Source: Flavobacteriales bacterium UBA6770 (GTDB taxonomy: Bacteria; Bacteroidota; Bacteroidia; Flavobacteriales_G; Salibacteraceae). From it: DNA of 64,000 nucleotides. Where the stretch lies: assembly GCA_905181875.1 (NCBI GenBank), contig CAJIZH010000002.1, forward strand, positions 62,001 to 126,000, in the 5' to 3' direction. The position numbers were made by a program, and so were the translations under genes. Below the pieces are notes generated by a model. The model searched no databases. It was not told the origin of the DNA and saw nothing but the letters and a program-made list of their open reading frames with translations. Numbering within the stretch: position 1 is the stretch's first letter; every line of letters starts with the position of its first letter. Shown here in pieces: positions 9,834-20,771 of the stretch.

Positions 9834-11363
9834 TTACTCCCATTCAATTGTAGCTGGTGGTTTAGAGCTAATGTCATAAACTACCCTGTTAATTCCTTTT
9901 ACTTTATTGATAACCTCAGACGAAATACGTGCCAAAAATTCATAAGGTAAATGACACCAATCTGCAGTCATTCCATCTGTAGAGGAAACTGCTCTCAAAG
10001 CTACTGCATTTTCATAAGTACGCTCATCACCCATTACCCCTACCGTTTGCACTGGCAAAAGTATTGCTCCTGCTTGCCATACCTCATCATACAAGCCTTC
10101 ATCTTTTAATCCTTGAATAAAAATATGATCGACTTCTTGCAGCGTTGCCACTTTTTCTGGAGTAATATCTCCTAAAATTCGAATTGCCAAGCCAGGACCG
10201 GGAAAAGGGTGTCTTCCTAGTAAATCTGCTGCTAATCCTAACTCTTTTCCAACTCTGCGAACCTCATCTTTAAACAATGACCGCAATGGCTCGACCACTT
10301 TTAGTTTCATATAATCAGGCAATCCACCAACGTTATGATGCGATTTTATAGTTGCCGATGGACCATTTACAGAAACTGATTCAATCACATCTGGATAAAT
10401 AGTTCCTTGACCAAGCCATTTTGCATCTTCTACCAAATGCGATTCTTCGTCAAATACTTCTATAAAAACTCGACCTATTATTTTTCGTTTCGTTTCTGGA
10501 TCAGATTCGCCCTCTAATTCCTTATAAAATTTCGATTTAGAATCTACTCCTTTAACGTTTAAGCCTAAGTGCTCATATTGTTTTAAAACGCTTTCAAATT
10601 CATATTTACGCAGCAATCCATTATCAACGAATATACAATACAAGTTTTCACCAATCGCTTTGCTTAAAAGTGTTGCAGCAACGGTAGAATCTACTCCACC
10701 CGAAAGGCCAAGAATCACTCTATCGTTTCCTATTTTTTCCTTGAGTTCGGCTACAGTTGTGTCAATATAAGAAGCAGGAGTCCAGTTTTGATCACAACCA
10801 CAAATTTTGACTACAAAGTTTTTTAGAAGGATAAGTCCGTCAGTTGTATGATAAACTTCTGGGTGGAATTGAATAGCGTAGGTTGTTTCATCTTCAATTT
10901 TAAAGGCCGCATTTTCAACAGCCTTTGAACTACCAATCCGCGAATAGTTTTCCGGTAATTTAGAAATGGTATCACCATGACTCATCCATACTTGAGATCC
11001 AGTTTCTATTCCGGAAAACAACTCAGATGCTTTATCGATATAGGTAAGATTAGCTCTTCCGTATTCTCGATGCCAAGAAGCTACTACCTCTCCTCCATAA
11101 TGATTCGCTAAAAACTGTGCGCCATAGCATACGCCTAGTAAAGGTAGTTTACCTTTAATTGCACTTAAATCTGGAATCGGAGATTTCTCATCTCTAACAG
11201 AGAAAGGTGACCCTGAAAGAATAACTCCTTTTATATCAGAAGTAATTTTAGGGAAATTATTAAAAGGATGAATTTCACAGTAAATGTTTAATTCTCTTAC
11301 CCGTCTAGCAATGAGTTGAGTGTACTGAGAACCAAAATCTAGAATGAGGATTGTATCTTGCAT
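9834..11363 (-). CDS. guaA: GMP synthase (glutamine-hydrolysing)
   Basis: [77 protein letters not shown]. Start trimmed from ORF 11447 to the canonical Met. Confidence 0.98.
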   Translation of the reverse strand: MQDTILILDFGSQYTQLIARRVRELNIYCEIHPFNNFPKITSDIKGVILSGSPFSVRDEKSPIPDLSAIKGKLPLLGVCYGAQFLANHYGGEVVASWHREYGRANLTYIDKASELFSGIETGSQVWMSHGDTISKLPENYSRIGSSKAVENAAFKIEDETTYAIQFHPEVYHTTDGLILLKNFVVKICGCDQNWTPASYIDTTVAELKEKIGNDRVILGLSGGVDSTVAATLLSKAIGENLYCIFVDNGLLRKYEFESVLKQYEHLGLNVKGVDSKSKFYKELEGESDPETKRKIIGRVFIEVFDEESHLVEDAKWLGQGTIYPDVIESVSVNGPSATIKSHHNVGGLPDYMKLKVVEPLRSLFKDEVRRVGKELGLAADLLGRHPFPGPGLAIRILGDITPEKVATLQEVDHIFIQGLKDEGLYDEVWQAGAILLPVQTVGVMGDERTYENAVALRAVSSTDGMTADWCHLPYEFLARISSEVINKVKGINRVVYDISSKPPATIEWE

Positions 11364-11559
11364 ACGCAAAAGTATCTTTACCCTAGAATGAGACCAATCA
11401 AAACGCTCCCTTTTTATAACAAAAACATAAACAATCCGCAATATCAATCAAATTACAAAAACATTAACTTAAATTGAGTAGGAAACCAAACATAAATCAA
11501 AGAATAACTCAACTAATCCTTCTCTCTTTTACTACTATATTTTTTTTTAATTCTTAAAG

Positions 11560-12145
11560 TCAGACGACTTTGTATGTCGAAAATTTCACGAGTCAAAACA
11601 ATAAGGACGTTCTTGGATCTCCATCTGTTATAACTATAGACACTGCTGGAGTAAATTAGAGTGCGGACACTTCACATATTAATTTACAAAATGCCTCAGG
11701 ATATATTTCAGTCGTAAATGAAAAAATAGAATTTAGAGATACTGAAGGAAATGCGAAATGGATTTCTCCTGCAATTTCTATAACTATCTATTCTCTCTCA
11801 CCCTTTACATTGATCTGAGTGGATCAAGAACTGTGGAAGGCTCTGATAGCTTATCGATATAATTCAAAATTGACAATGGCCATTCCGAAAACAGGAACCT
11901 TATCAGGAAAGTGAATATCAAACGATTTAAACAAGTACAGTTTAGTTGGATATCAAACTGATTTTGGTATAAATTACTACCGATTAAGTCAAATATATTG
12001 TAACTAGAAAAAAGATTGACTTTGTGATTGAAGAGGCTGGAGTTCAAATGATAACTATCCAACTAAGCCAGCTCGAAAGAGGTATACACTTTTTGGTATT
12101 GAGAAATGAAATTGCTGAGCTGAAGACCTTAAAATTCTTCCGCTA
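11560..12145 (+). pseudogene. Decayed T9SS type A cargo remnant
   Basis: Coding-like fragments in shifting frames: INLQNASGYISVVNEKIEFRDTEGNAKWISPAISITIYS, then VIEEAGVQMITIQLSQLERGIHFLVLRNEIAELKTLKFFR*, which resembles a T9SS sorting-domain C-terminus. In-frame stops and frameshifts. Confidence 0.55.
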
Positions 12146-12146
12146 A

Positions 12147-13730
12147 TTAAAACTCAAGCACTGTAATATCAGGCTGTAATGGATTAAATGCTTCAAATAG
12201 TTTATCGAAAAGTTCATCACCTATTCTTGGGTAAAACTCAGCAATATTGTAATAACGCTCTTGAAAATTTCCGCTAGGAAATACAGAACCTTTTACCCGA
12301 TACATCATTTCAAGATCAGTTTCTAAATTCAACTTTTCACCTCTAATTAGTTTTTTCTCTAAGCGATTAATAGATTTTAAAGAACGCGTTTTAGAAACTT
12401 CTGAAGATGGCTCTAAAGTAGTGTCAACAGAACCCGACAGTAATTTCAACTCTTTAAAAATTGACTCAATTTTGGAACGATAAGCATCGAGATTCAAGTT
12501 TTTATTTCCATGAATCTCCACAAGCATCTTTTCTATATCACTCTCAGACTTAAAAAGGTCTTCCCACTCCAGTTTTAATTTAGAAAGTCGCTCCGCATCT
12601 CTTTTAGAAACTAACACAGCAGAATTCCTAAGCATTAAAATCGGAAAATCAATTTCAAAATTCTCAAACATGGATTTAAGTTCGAACCAATAGCTCATTT
12701 CACCAGCTCCACCAATATAAGCTAGGTTAGGTAAAATGGTTTCTTGATAAAGTGGACGCAATAAAACGTTTGGACTAAATAATTCTGGACGCGATGTTAT
12801 TTCGTTTACAATCTCAACATTCGTCCATGTTTTGGATTTATCGGCCAATTCAAAGCCTGCCGCCTTCTTGGTAATCCTTATTCTCGATGTTTTTGATAAG
12901 TAAAACAAGTTGATATCTCGAGGTGAAACTTGCTCCTTATATCCAATTTTATTGAGTTGCTTTATCGTCTTTGCAACTGAATTAAAGCTAGTTTGATGCT
13001 CGATTTCTTGTTTCATTTTAGGAGCAAAAATTTGCTTCAACTGCGCATCATCGCCATCAATTATAACCACTCCAAATTTCCCTAAAAAACAATGCACCAA
13101 ATTACGTGTAGCACTTGCCAAATCCTTTTTAGAATAAGCTTCTTTAAGAAGTTCCAACCATTTTTTACTTGAAGTGTTTTTTTCAATATCATTTTCAAGT
13201 TCTAGAATAAGGTCATTAACCTCAGGTTCTTTCCATCCTACAGCAATGTCGTTTTCACCTCTCCACTCGTAGAGCTTTTTTGAAGTGTTAAAGTGATTGA
13301 TTTCTAAAAAATCATGATCTTCAGTTGCCATCCAGTAAATAGGAATAAAATCATTCTCAGGAAATTCTTTTTTAAGTTTTACAGAAAGCTTAACAACTGA
13401 TAAAATCTTATAAATAAAATACATTGGACCTGTCCCCAAACACAATTGATGTCCAGTCGTAACGGTAAAGGTTGTTGGTTTTTTTAGCAATTCAATTGCA
13501 GAAAGTTGCTGATTAGCATTATCAATTCCCAGATATTGACTTTTCAATACTTCACTTAAAACAGCTCTTTTATCGTCAGAAAATTGACGATTTTCAATTG
13601 TGCTTTTAAACCCTTTGAGGGTTGGAGGCTGATTAAACAAAGACCCAAGGTTTGGTTCTCTTTCTAAATAATCGGACATTAACTTGGGTAAAAAATCAAT
13701 GTCTTTGTAGCTAATACAGTCTAACTCCAT
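12147..13730 (-). CDS. bshC: Bacillithiol biosynthesis cysteine-adding enzyme BshC
   Basis: VTTGHQLCLGTGPMYFIYKILSVVKL, FIPIYWMATEDHDFLEINH, LRPLYQETILPNLAYIGGAGEMSYWFEL. Confidence 0.95.
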   Translation of the reverse strand: MELDCISYKDIDFLPKLMSDYLEREPNLGSLFNQPPTLKGFKSTIENRQFSDDKRAVLSEVLKSQYLGIDNANQQLSAIELLKKPTTFTVTTGHQLCLGTGPMYFIYKILSVVKLSVKLKKEFPENDFIPIYWMATEDHDFLEINHFNTSKKLYEWRGENDIAVGWKEPEVNDLILELENDIEKNTSSKKWLELLKEAYSKKDLASATRNLVHCFLGKFGVVIIDGDDAQLKQIFAPKMKQEIEHQTSFNSVAKTIKQLNKIGYKEQVSPRDINLFYLSKTSRIRITKKAAGFELADKSKTWTNVEIVNEITSRPELFSPNVLLRPLYQETILPNLAYIGGAGEMSYWFELKSMFENFEIDFPILMLRNSAVLVSKRDAERLSKLKLEWEDLFKSESDIEKMLVEIHGNKNLNLDAYRSKIESIFKELKLLSGSVDTTLEPSSEVSKTRSLKSINRLEKKLIRGEKLNLETDLEMMYRVKGSVFPSGNFQERYYNIAEFYPRIGDELFDKLFEAFNPLQPDITVLEF

Positions 13731-13813
13731 AGAACAAATGTAAATTATCTAAAATTTGAGAGTTTCTAAAATTGTTTAAATCCTTTTCTTGAAATAGAAT
13801 TTAGATTCGCAGT

Positions 13814-14440
13814 ATGAAAAAAGCAGAAAAAATTGACTTCGTACTTGAGACTTTGGAGAGGCTCTATCCCGAAACTCCCGTTCCATTAGATCATAAGGAC
13901 CCATACACGTTATTGATTGCTGTGCTTCTTTCTGCCCAATGCACGGATGTTAGAGTAAATACAGTCACTCCTGCCCTTTTTGAATTGGCGGATAATCCAA
14001 AAACAATGGCTAAACAGGACACTGAAGAGGTTAGAGTAATAATAAGGCCTTGCGGACTTTCTCCCACAAAATCAAAAGCAATAGTAAATCTTTCAAAGTT
14101 GCTGATGGAACATCATAATGGAGTTGTCCCCAAATCATTCGAAGAATTAGAAAAACTACCTGGAGTTGGTCATAAGACAGCTTCAGTTGTTATGGCTCAA
14201 GCTTTTGGAATACCGGCTTTTCCTGTAGATACGCACATACACCGATTAATGAAACGTTGGAAGCTCACGAATGGGAAGTCTGTTGAACAAACAGAGAAGG
14301 ATGCGAAACGATTGTTTCCGAGGGAATTGTGGAATAAACTCCATCTTCAAATTATTTTTTATGGAAGAGAATACAGTCCAGCGCGAGGTTTTAAACCCGA
14401 AAATAGTCCTATTGATTTTGCCTTTGGAGTAAAAGTTTAG
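13814..14440 (+). CDS. nth: Endonuclease III
   Basis: PYTLLIAVLLSAQCTDVRVN, LEKLPGVGHKTASVVMAQAFGIPAFPVDTHIHRLMKRW (HhH-GPD). The last Fe-S cysteines appear to be absent. Confidence 0.95.
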   Translation: MKKAEKIDFVLETLERLYPETPVPLDHKDPYTLLIAVLLSAQCTDVRVNTVTPALFELADNPKTMAKQDTEEVRVIIRPCGLSPTKSKAIVNLSKLLMEHHNGVVPKSFEELEKLPGVGHKTASVVMAQAFGIPAFPVDTHIHRLMKRWKLTNGKSVEQTEKDAKRLFPRELWNKLHLQIIFYGREYSPARGFKPENSPIDFAFGVKV

Positions 14441-15288
14441 TTAACTCCCTTTACTTTTCCAGTTATTTGATAAATTCCTCCAACGCGTTCAGGGTGAATC
14501 TTTTTTATTGAATATTTTTCGTCTTTTTCTTCGATAAACCCTTTTGCAGAGAAGAAAGTTGATTGTTTTTTAAAGCCAACTTTAGTAGCTTGGATTTCAT
14601 GAATATCACCGTATCTTGTAAATCGGAGAATTGCATTTTGCAGAGGATAGAAGTTTCCTTTCTTATTAATCTTCAGGCTATTATCTAACGTTTTTATTTC
14701 ACAATCATATGGTTTAAACACCTCAATTCCTTCGATGTATACATCCCCTTTCTTTAGGTCAATTTTTACTTTGTTTGCCAACCAAGTAGTACTATCCTGA
14801 TAACCATTATAATACACTAATTGACTTCTTTCAAAAATTAAAAATTCATCAGTTACCAATGGATTCATAAGCGCAGGTTGGTCGCTTCGAATATCAAAAT
14901 CCATTTCAATAATTTGAATTTTCAGTTTTGTAGGGATTATAAAAGTCTCCGTGTAACTTTTTCTGAAATAAACTTTAGCCGCATTAGTAGCTGGATTTAA
15001 TTCTAAATCAACTTCAGCTAAATCAATACCAATATTTCCTGTTTGGAAGAAGTATTTGCAGCTTTCACAGCGCATAATAGTGCTATCTTCATTAAAGGAA
15101 ACCTTTCCTTCGAATTGATGTTCATTACCTAAAATAAGATCCGCATGCATATACTTTGCACCGTCAATTAATCGAATGTTTTTGTTGACCGATAACACCG
15201 TGGTATCCTGAGCAACAGCAAACACAGATATTAATAAAAACATAAAAAAAGCAATCAAAAAATACATTTTATTGCTTTTCAAATTCAT
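14437..15288 (-). CDS. Secreted hypothetical protein
   Basis: ORF with hydrophobic signal peptide (MYFLIAFFMFLLISVFAVAQ); convergent with nth. Confidence 0.6.
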   Translation of the reverse strand: MNLKSNKMYFLIAFFMFLLISVFAVAQDTTVLSVNKNIRLIDGAKYMHADLILGNEHQFEGKVSFNEDSTIMRCESCKYFFQTGNIGIDLAEVDLELNPATNAAKVYFRKSYTETFIIPTKLKIQIIEMDFDIRSDQPALMNPLVTDEFLIFERSQLVYYNGYQDSTTWLANKVKIDLKKGDVYIEGIEVFKPYDCEIKTLDNSLKINKKGNFYPLQNAILRFTRYGDIHEIQATKVGFKKQSTFFSAKGFIEEKDEKYSIKKIHPERVGGIYQITGKVKGVN

Positions 15289-15311
15289 AAAAACTCGAGT
15301 TCTAATACGCT

Positions 15312-16496
15312 CTATTTTTTAAATTTCTTGAGAGTATCCTGATAGTCTTTTAACTCAATATCAGGCATGCCATTTTCTTTCCCTAGTTCAATTGCTTCGG
15401 TTTGAACTTTTATCACTTCTTCTTTCCTATCTAATTTAAAAAGTAAAGTCGCTTTAGTGTCTAATACTCCTAGATTTGGAAGCTTTGCAATAACGATATC
15501 AGTCCAGTTTATTGCCTCCAATAAACATTCCTTATTGTCCGTATTCTCAAACACTGTCCAAGCAAAACTATTTAAAGCTATTAGTCATCTGCAAAATACT
15601 GTCCCACATCGGCAGCAGCGATTTCACAAAATTAGCCATTCGCTTTTCTTTTTGTAACTCCTTTAAATCTAGAGTTAAAATAATTTTTTACCAACCTGTA
15701 ATGTTGCGTTTTTTAACAGCAATCATTCTTTTTTCCATTTCCTTTCTATTTGCCTGTTTCCCCGAAACGTGCTCCATTACCCATGACTCATGATTTCTGT
15801 ATAAAAATTCACCATCTTGCTCAGGATAAGCCGATTTAACTTCATCTCTATGCTCTAGAATATAGGTCATGGCTTTTGAGTCAACAGATTTGTCGTATAA
15901 AGTAATAATATCCGATGTTTCAGGGTTTAAAGACTGATTTTCAGAAAGGCCTTCATAATAGATATTCAAAACTTCATCGGTTGGTTCGTATGCTGATTTA
16001 AGCACCTTCAGATACTTCTCAATGGATTCCTGCGATTTTTCTCCTCCAGTAAATCGTTGATACATACCTAACAAATTTTCCTTTGGATTATTAGTATTCT
16101 TTCCTAAATCGACATAACTCTGAGAAGCTCTCATAGTGCCAACCTGCTTGTGAAAAAGCTCCCCATTTTTATTTATAAATAATAGGGTCGGATAAAACCG
16201 AATTGAATGCGTTTTCGCAAATTCTTTTCCATCGCCTTTCTCCATATTTAACTTTAAATTAATGAAGTTTTCATTGTGAAAATCAGCAACAGTGTAGTTC
16301 GTAAACATATTTGCTGCCATCCATTTACATGGACCACACCAAGCAGTATAAGTATCAAAAAAAATAAGCTTGTCTGTTTTTGTGCCTTTACGATTGCCTT
16401 GTCAATCGAATTATCAATAAATTTTATTGACCGATTTTGAGAAAAAGTGCTTACCAAAACTCCTATAAACAGAGTAGTTATGATTATTATTTTCAT
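15312..16496 (-). pseudogene. Thioredoxin-domain (TPR-tailed) secreted protein, disrupted by several lesions
   Basis: Three ORF fragments (16254..16496, 15688..16320, 15312..15554). Joining frames restores KAQKTDKLIFFDTYTAWCGPCKWMAANMF. An in-frame TAA follows RNITGW, before KIILTLDLKELQKEKRMANFVKSLLPMWDSILQMTNSF. A further frame change precedes NSFAWTVFENTDNKE. Confidence 0.85.
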
Positions 16497-16519
16497 GATT
16501 TATCCGTTCTTAATAACAA

Positions 16520-17071
16520 TCAAAATAATTTTCTAAAGGTAAGATTTATCCTAATTCCTTTTGATTTTAAAGTTTTTGGAAGAGTATGCTCGTATAAATC
16601 TTGACATCCTGGTTTCATCACAAACAGTGAATTATTGCGCAGTGCAATAGAAAAAGAACTCCCTTTTTCTCGCTTTGATCTAATGCGAAAATTTCGCTCA
16701 GCTCCAAATGAAAGTGATGACACTATTGGTGCTAAGCCCAGTTCTTTTTCATTATCTGAATGCCAACCCATACTATCTCGACCATCACGATAAAGATTTA
16801 ATAACACTCCGTTATAGATAGTTTCTGTTTCCAATTCGACAGCTTTTTTCAATAAATACACCGTTTCTGAAAATGGCGCAGCAGACCAGATACCACCGGA
16901 ATACTTATAGGGTAAATCACCTTGCCACGCAACTAATCTTGGCTGATTATATGTTTTTCCGAAAATTTTAATTTCTCTTTCTTCCCAGCTAACTTCATCA
17001 GTCAGTTTTTCGAGAATAGTATCACTATCTGATAGGAAATCATCAATTAATTCAAAATAGTTACTATTCAT
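16520..17071 (-). CDS. alkB: AlkB-like 2-oxoglutarate-dependent dioxygenase
   Basis: NQPRLVAWQGDLPYKYSG, LLNLYRDGRDSMGWHSDNEKELG, SLSFGAERNFRIR, HTLPK..KGIRINLTFR. Confidence 0.93.
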   Translation of the reverse strand: MNSNYFELIDDFLSDSDTILEKLTDEVSWEEREIKIFGKTYNQPRLVAWQGDLPYKYSGGIWSAAPFSETVYLLKKAVELETETIYNGVLLNLYRDGRDSMGWHSDNEKELGLAPIVSSLSFGAERNFRIRSKREKGSSFSIALRNNSLFVMKPGCQDLYEHTLPKTLKSKGIRINLTFRKLF

Positions 17072-18494
17072 AATCAGAAAAAAATGTAGGATTAAAATTA
17101 ACTAAAAACACTTTTTCTGTAGCCCTAGTTATGGCGGTATACAACCAACGTGTATATTCTACACCCATATGATCTGGATTTAAATACCCTTGATCTACAT
17201 AGATTTCTTTCCATTGCCCACCCTGAGCTTTGTGGCATGTTACGGCATATGCAAACTTTATTTGCAAAGCATTATAATAAGAATCCTCTTTAATTTTAAA
17301 ATGAATAGCCTTCTTATTTTTCAGGTGGCTATATTCTACCATAAGCTCGTTATATAACCTATCCAAATCTTTTTGGGGTAGCGATGGCGACTCAACGTAA
17401 AGTGTATCCAACAGCACTTTTACGTTTATTGGTTTTTCGTTAGGATAATCCACCATTCTGACCTCCACATTAGCGAATTCAAAACCATATTTATTTTCTA
17501 ATTGCCCAACACTCAGCACCTCCAATGCATCCCCATTGGCGATAAATCCAGGCTTACTAGTAGCTTCAATCCAGAAATAATTATTTTTCACCACCATCAA
17601 CATATCTCCACCTTCAATTCGTTCCTCACGAAATAAAATCCGGTGTCTAATTTCTTGATTGAACTTATTTGCTGATTTATTTGAACGACACAATAACAAC
17701 GTTTGCTCAATTCCAGATCGCCCGTATGAATCCTCTAAAAAATCTGATAATTCGCCACCTGAAATGGACTGAATATCTGAAAAATCATCCAAATCAAATT
17801 GAGGAGTAAACTGATTATCGAAGAGCTGATTTCGCAATTTTGTAGCATTAAACAAAATCCCTGAGTCCTTTGCCTGACGAAGGACCTCTCTTATTTCAAT
17901 CATTTCGCTGTCCATACCAAACTGTCCTCGCAACAACGATTTACTTAAGGCCGGACTAACCTTTTCATTTATTGGCGGTAACTGAGCAATATCACCAATA
18001 AATACAAGTTGACAGTTTTCACCATCTCGCACATAATCAATAAGATCAGACAGTAAATGCATTTGTCCAAATCCCTCTCCTTGATGCTGACTTTTTCCAT
18101 TAATCATACTCGCTTCATCAACAAAAAACACTGTATTTTTTGCAGTGTTTTTAGCCAATCTAAAACCAACAGTACCTCCGCCTCTATCTACTGTTTGATA
18201 AATTTTTCGGTGTATAGTACTTGCGCGTTTACTGGTATACAATGTGAGTACTTTGGCTGCGCGCCCTGTAGGAGCTAATAAAACTGAAAATAACTTTAGA
18301 TGCGGTAATGCTTTAACCAGAGTATTTACCATTGTGGTTTTACCGGTACCAGCATACCCACGTAAAATAAAAACCTGAACATTCAATTCTCCTGCAATAA
18401 AGTCACTGAAACTTTTAATAAATCTAAATTGATCCTGAGTAGGAGTTAGATTTAATTGTTTTAATATTTGATTGCGAACTTCTGTTCCTTGCAT
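17064..18494 (-). CDS. RecD-like SF1 AAA/ATP-dependent DNA helicase
   Basis: Walker A GYAGTGKTTMVNTL, VDEASMING, FIGDIAQLPPI, AYAVTCHKAQGGQWKEIYVDQ, YTRWLYTAITRATEKVFLVNF. Confidence 0.93.
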   Translation of the reverse strand: MQGTEVRNQILKQLNLTPTQDQFRFIKSFSDFIAGELNVQVFILRGYAGTGKTTMVNTLVKALPHLKLFSVLLAPTGRAAKVLTLYTSKRASTIHRKIYQTVDRGGGTVGFRLAKNTAKNTVFFVDEASMINGKSQHQGEGFGQMHLLSDLIDYVRDGENCQLVFIGDIAQLPPINEKVSPALSKSLLRGQFGMDSEMIEIREVLRQAKDSGILFNATKLRNQLFDNQFTPQFDLDDFSDIQSISGGELSDFLEDSYGRSGIEQTLLLCRSNKSANKFNQEIRHRILFREERIEGGDMLMVVKNNYFWIEATSKPGFIANGDALEVLSVGQLENKYGFEFANVEVRMVDYPNEKPINVKVLLDTLYVESPSLPQKDLDRLYNELMVEYSHLKNKKAIHFKIKEDSYYNALQIKFAYAVTCHKAQGGQWKEIYVDQGYLNPDHMGVEYTRWLYTAITRATEKVFLVNFNPTFFSDYE

Positions 18495-18599
18495 GTGTCA
18501 AAAATAGGTTAATTACTAGTTTTTGTATTTATGATTATGTCAATGTTTATAGGAGTTTTAAGGAATTATCATCCGTAATTTTTCGTTTAAAAAAAATTG

Positions 18600-18607
18600 T
18601 AAGTTTG
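18600..18607 (+). promoter_or_regulatory. Putative Bacteroidetes -7 element TAAGTTTG
   Basis: Matches TAnnTTTG about 30 bp upstream of the CDS at 18639, in an otherwise non-coding gap. Confidence 0.4.
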
Positions 18608-18638
18608 TGCGTTTCTTATAGTAAAAAATTAAAGATTT

Positions 18639-19382
18639 ATGCAAATTAAAAATGCCATTGCCCCTATAGTTTTAGCCTTCGCTGGATTAGCTATTTTGTT
18701 ATTTGGATTAACCAATACGCAAACTGGGTGGTTTAACTTTGGAGGTTCAGCCATTTTATTGGTTGGCATTATTGCAACCCTAAGCACTTTAGACCTCTTT
18801 TCTAAGTCTACTCGTTTGATAGTGTTTGCCCTTTTAGTTGTTGTTTCTATTGGATTAATGTTCGTCAATTACAAATCAATTAAAGATCCTCTGGATTTTC
18901 AAGCTGAAAAGAACAAGAGATACTCGTATGTAATTCAGAATTTGAAAGATATTCGTGAAGTTCAAATGAAATATAAAGAGAAGTACGGGAAATTTACATC
19001 TGAACTGGATACTATGATGACGTTTTTAAAAAACGACTCTATATTGGTAATCAAATCGGTAGGAACTGCACCAGATACTCTAACTGAAGCTCAAGCAATT
19101 GAATTGGGAATTATTAAACGCGATACCACTGCTATTCCAGCTGGAATATCAATCTTTAATACAGAATACTTAGGGGATAGAAAAGGTACTTTTCACATTG
19201 ATTCGCTTCCTTTTGTACCATTTTCTAGAATGGCTTTTAAGATGAATGCAGGACATGTTGAAAGAGGTAGAGTTAAAGTTCCTGTTTTTAAAGTAACAGA
19301 CGCTGCTCCATTTGATATTTACGATGTACTTCAAGTTGGGTCAATGGTTGATCCAAGTACCGCAGGTAATTGGGGAGAATAA
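18639..19382 (+). CDS. Conserved membrane protein of unknown function
   Basis: Three N-terminal hydrophobic segments, then a soluble region (LKDIREVQMKYKEKYGKFTSELDTMM). Confidence 0.75.
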   Translation: MQIKNAIAPIVLAFAGLAILLFGLTNTQTGWFNFGGSAILLVGIIATLSTLDLFSKSTRLIVFALLVVVSIGLMFVNYKSIKDPLDFQAEKNKRYSYVIQNLKDIREVQMKYKEKYGKFTSELDTMMTFLKNDSILVIKSVGTAPDTLTEAQAIELGIIKRDTTAIPAGISIFNTEYLGDRKGTFHIDSLPFVPFSRMAFKMNAGHVERGRVKVPVFKVTDAAPFDIYDVLQVGSMVDPSTAGNWGE

Positions 19383-19460
19383 ATCACAATCGCTATTTCT
19401 TCGCTCGCTCAATCGGATAACTATACAGTCGAAACTGTAAATTGGGATGACGAAACAAGT

Positions 19461-20222
19461 TTGTTGCTCCTTGTTTTCTTTTCTGAAAAATCGATTTCTT
19501 TCAGCACTTATTCAAAGAATGGAAGTCGTTTTCTTTCGCATCACAAATTCTCGTTACTGAGTTCCAAATCTGTAGATGAATCTTGCAATGAAGCTTTTGC
19601 AAAACTTCCTTATCAACGTGCAGATTTCTTAGAAACTAAAGTTGGATTTTACAGTCCCATAGTGACTCTTTTTCCAAGTGCACTTGATAATGAAACAATT
19701 CAAAAAATATTTGTGTTTGAGCATGGGTTACCTCAAGAGGATTGTAAAATGATGCGTATTAAATCTGCTTCATTTGGTAAACTAGCCTATATATTTCCTG
19801 AGGAAGAGGCAACGTGGGCTTCTCAAAAATTCAAAGCTCCAGAATTATTTTCTTCAAGAGAATTGTATGTCAATTTCACTATGCAGTCTATTTCCAAAGA
19901 TGTATTGCTTTTGATTGTGCTAGACGAAGCAATTGAGTTGATTATTAAATCTAACGGCGAACTCCAATTTCACAACCATTTTAAGGTAAATACAACAGAG
20001 GATATTCTTTACTACACGCTCTATACCCTGGAGCAAATAGGAATTAACAAAGATTTTATAGACTGTTATATTGGTGGAAATTTGATTTCTACTGAGTTCG
20101 ATCTTGCTGAAATTAAACGATTTATTAAAATCAAATCCTTACCACAGAAGGACAGTTTTCATAGTTCAAAAGAATTAAATGCAACATATTTCTCCTCATT
20201 TCAACTACTGCTTTGCGAGTAA
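19461..20222 (+). CDS. DUF3822 family protein
   Basis: Position immediately upstream of rsmD-coaD; KLPYQRADFLETKVGFYSPIVTLFPSALDN-like pattern; overlaps rsmD start. Confidence 0.75.
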   Translation: MLLLVFFSEKSISFSTYSKNGSRFLSHHKFSLLSSKSVDESCNEAFAKLPYQRADFLETKVGFYSPIVTLFPSALDNETIQKIFVFEHGLPQEDCKMMRIKSASFGKLAYIFPEEEATWASQKFKAPELFSSRELYVNFTMQSISKDVLLLIVLDEAIELIIKSNGELQFHNHFKVNTTEDILYYTLYTLEQIGINKDFIDCYIGGNLISTEFDLAEIKRFIKIKSLPQKDSFHSSKELNATYFSSFQLLLCE

Positions 20223-20758
20223 TTAAAGGAAAACATAAAGGGAGAAGATTGGTCGCTCCCAAAAACATCCCTACTAGACCTACTACCGATTTTGCGAAAG
20301 AAGGTCTCTTCAATATACTCGATCATAAAATATATTTTGAAGGTCTCCGTGTGTTAGACCTTTTTAGCGGAACTGGAAATATTGGATTAGAGTTTTCAAG
20401 CAGAGGCGCTGAAATGGTACTCTCCGTTGAACAAAACAGAAATTGTATTGCATTTCAAATTAGCACCATCAAGGATTTAAATTTAGAAATTCGTGTTTCT
20501 AAACAAAATGTTTTCAAATTCTTGAAGAAGGAAAATGAAAAATCCTTTGATTTAATTTTTGCAGATCCTCCTTATCAATCTCCAGAACTTACTGACCTGC
20601 CAGATTTAGTGTTTGCACATAATTGGCTCGATAGTGAAGGTTGGTTTATTTTAGAACATGGAAAAGAACACAACTTTGAAATGAAAACTCATTTTCGTTT
20701 TACTAGAAAGTTTGGTCATGTGAATTTTAGCTTCTTTAGCGCTAGCGAAGAGGATTAA
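20213..20758 (+). CDS. rsmD: 16S rRNA (guanine(966)-N(2))-methyltransferase
   Basis: MRVIKGKHKGRRLVAPKNIPTRPTTDFAKEGLFNIL, VLDLFSGTGNIGLE, LIFADPPYQ. Confidence 0.95.
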   Translation: MRVIKGKHKGRRLVAPKNIPTRPTTDFAKEGLFNILDHKIYFEGLRVLDLFSGTGNIGLEFSSRGAEMVLSVEQNRNCIAFQISTIKDLNLEIRVSKQNVFKFLKKENEKSFDLIFADPPYQSPELTDLPDLVFAHNWLDSEGWFILEHGKEHNFEMKTHFRFTRKFGHVNFSFFSASEED

Positions 20759-20771
20759 GTAAGTTTGTCGA

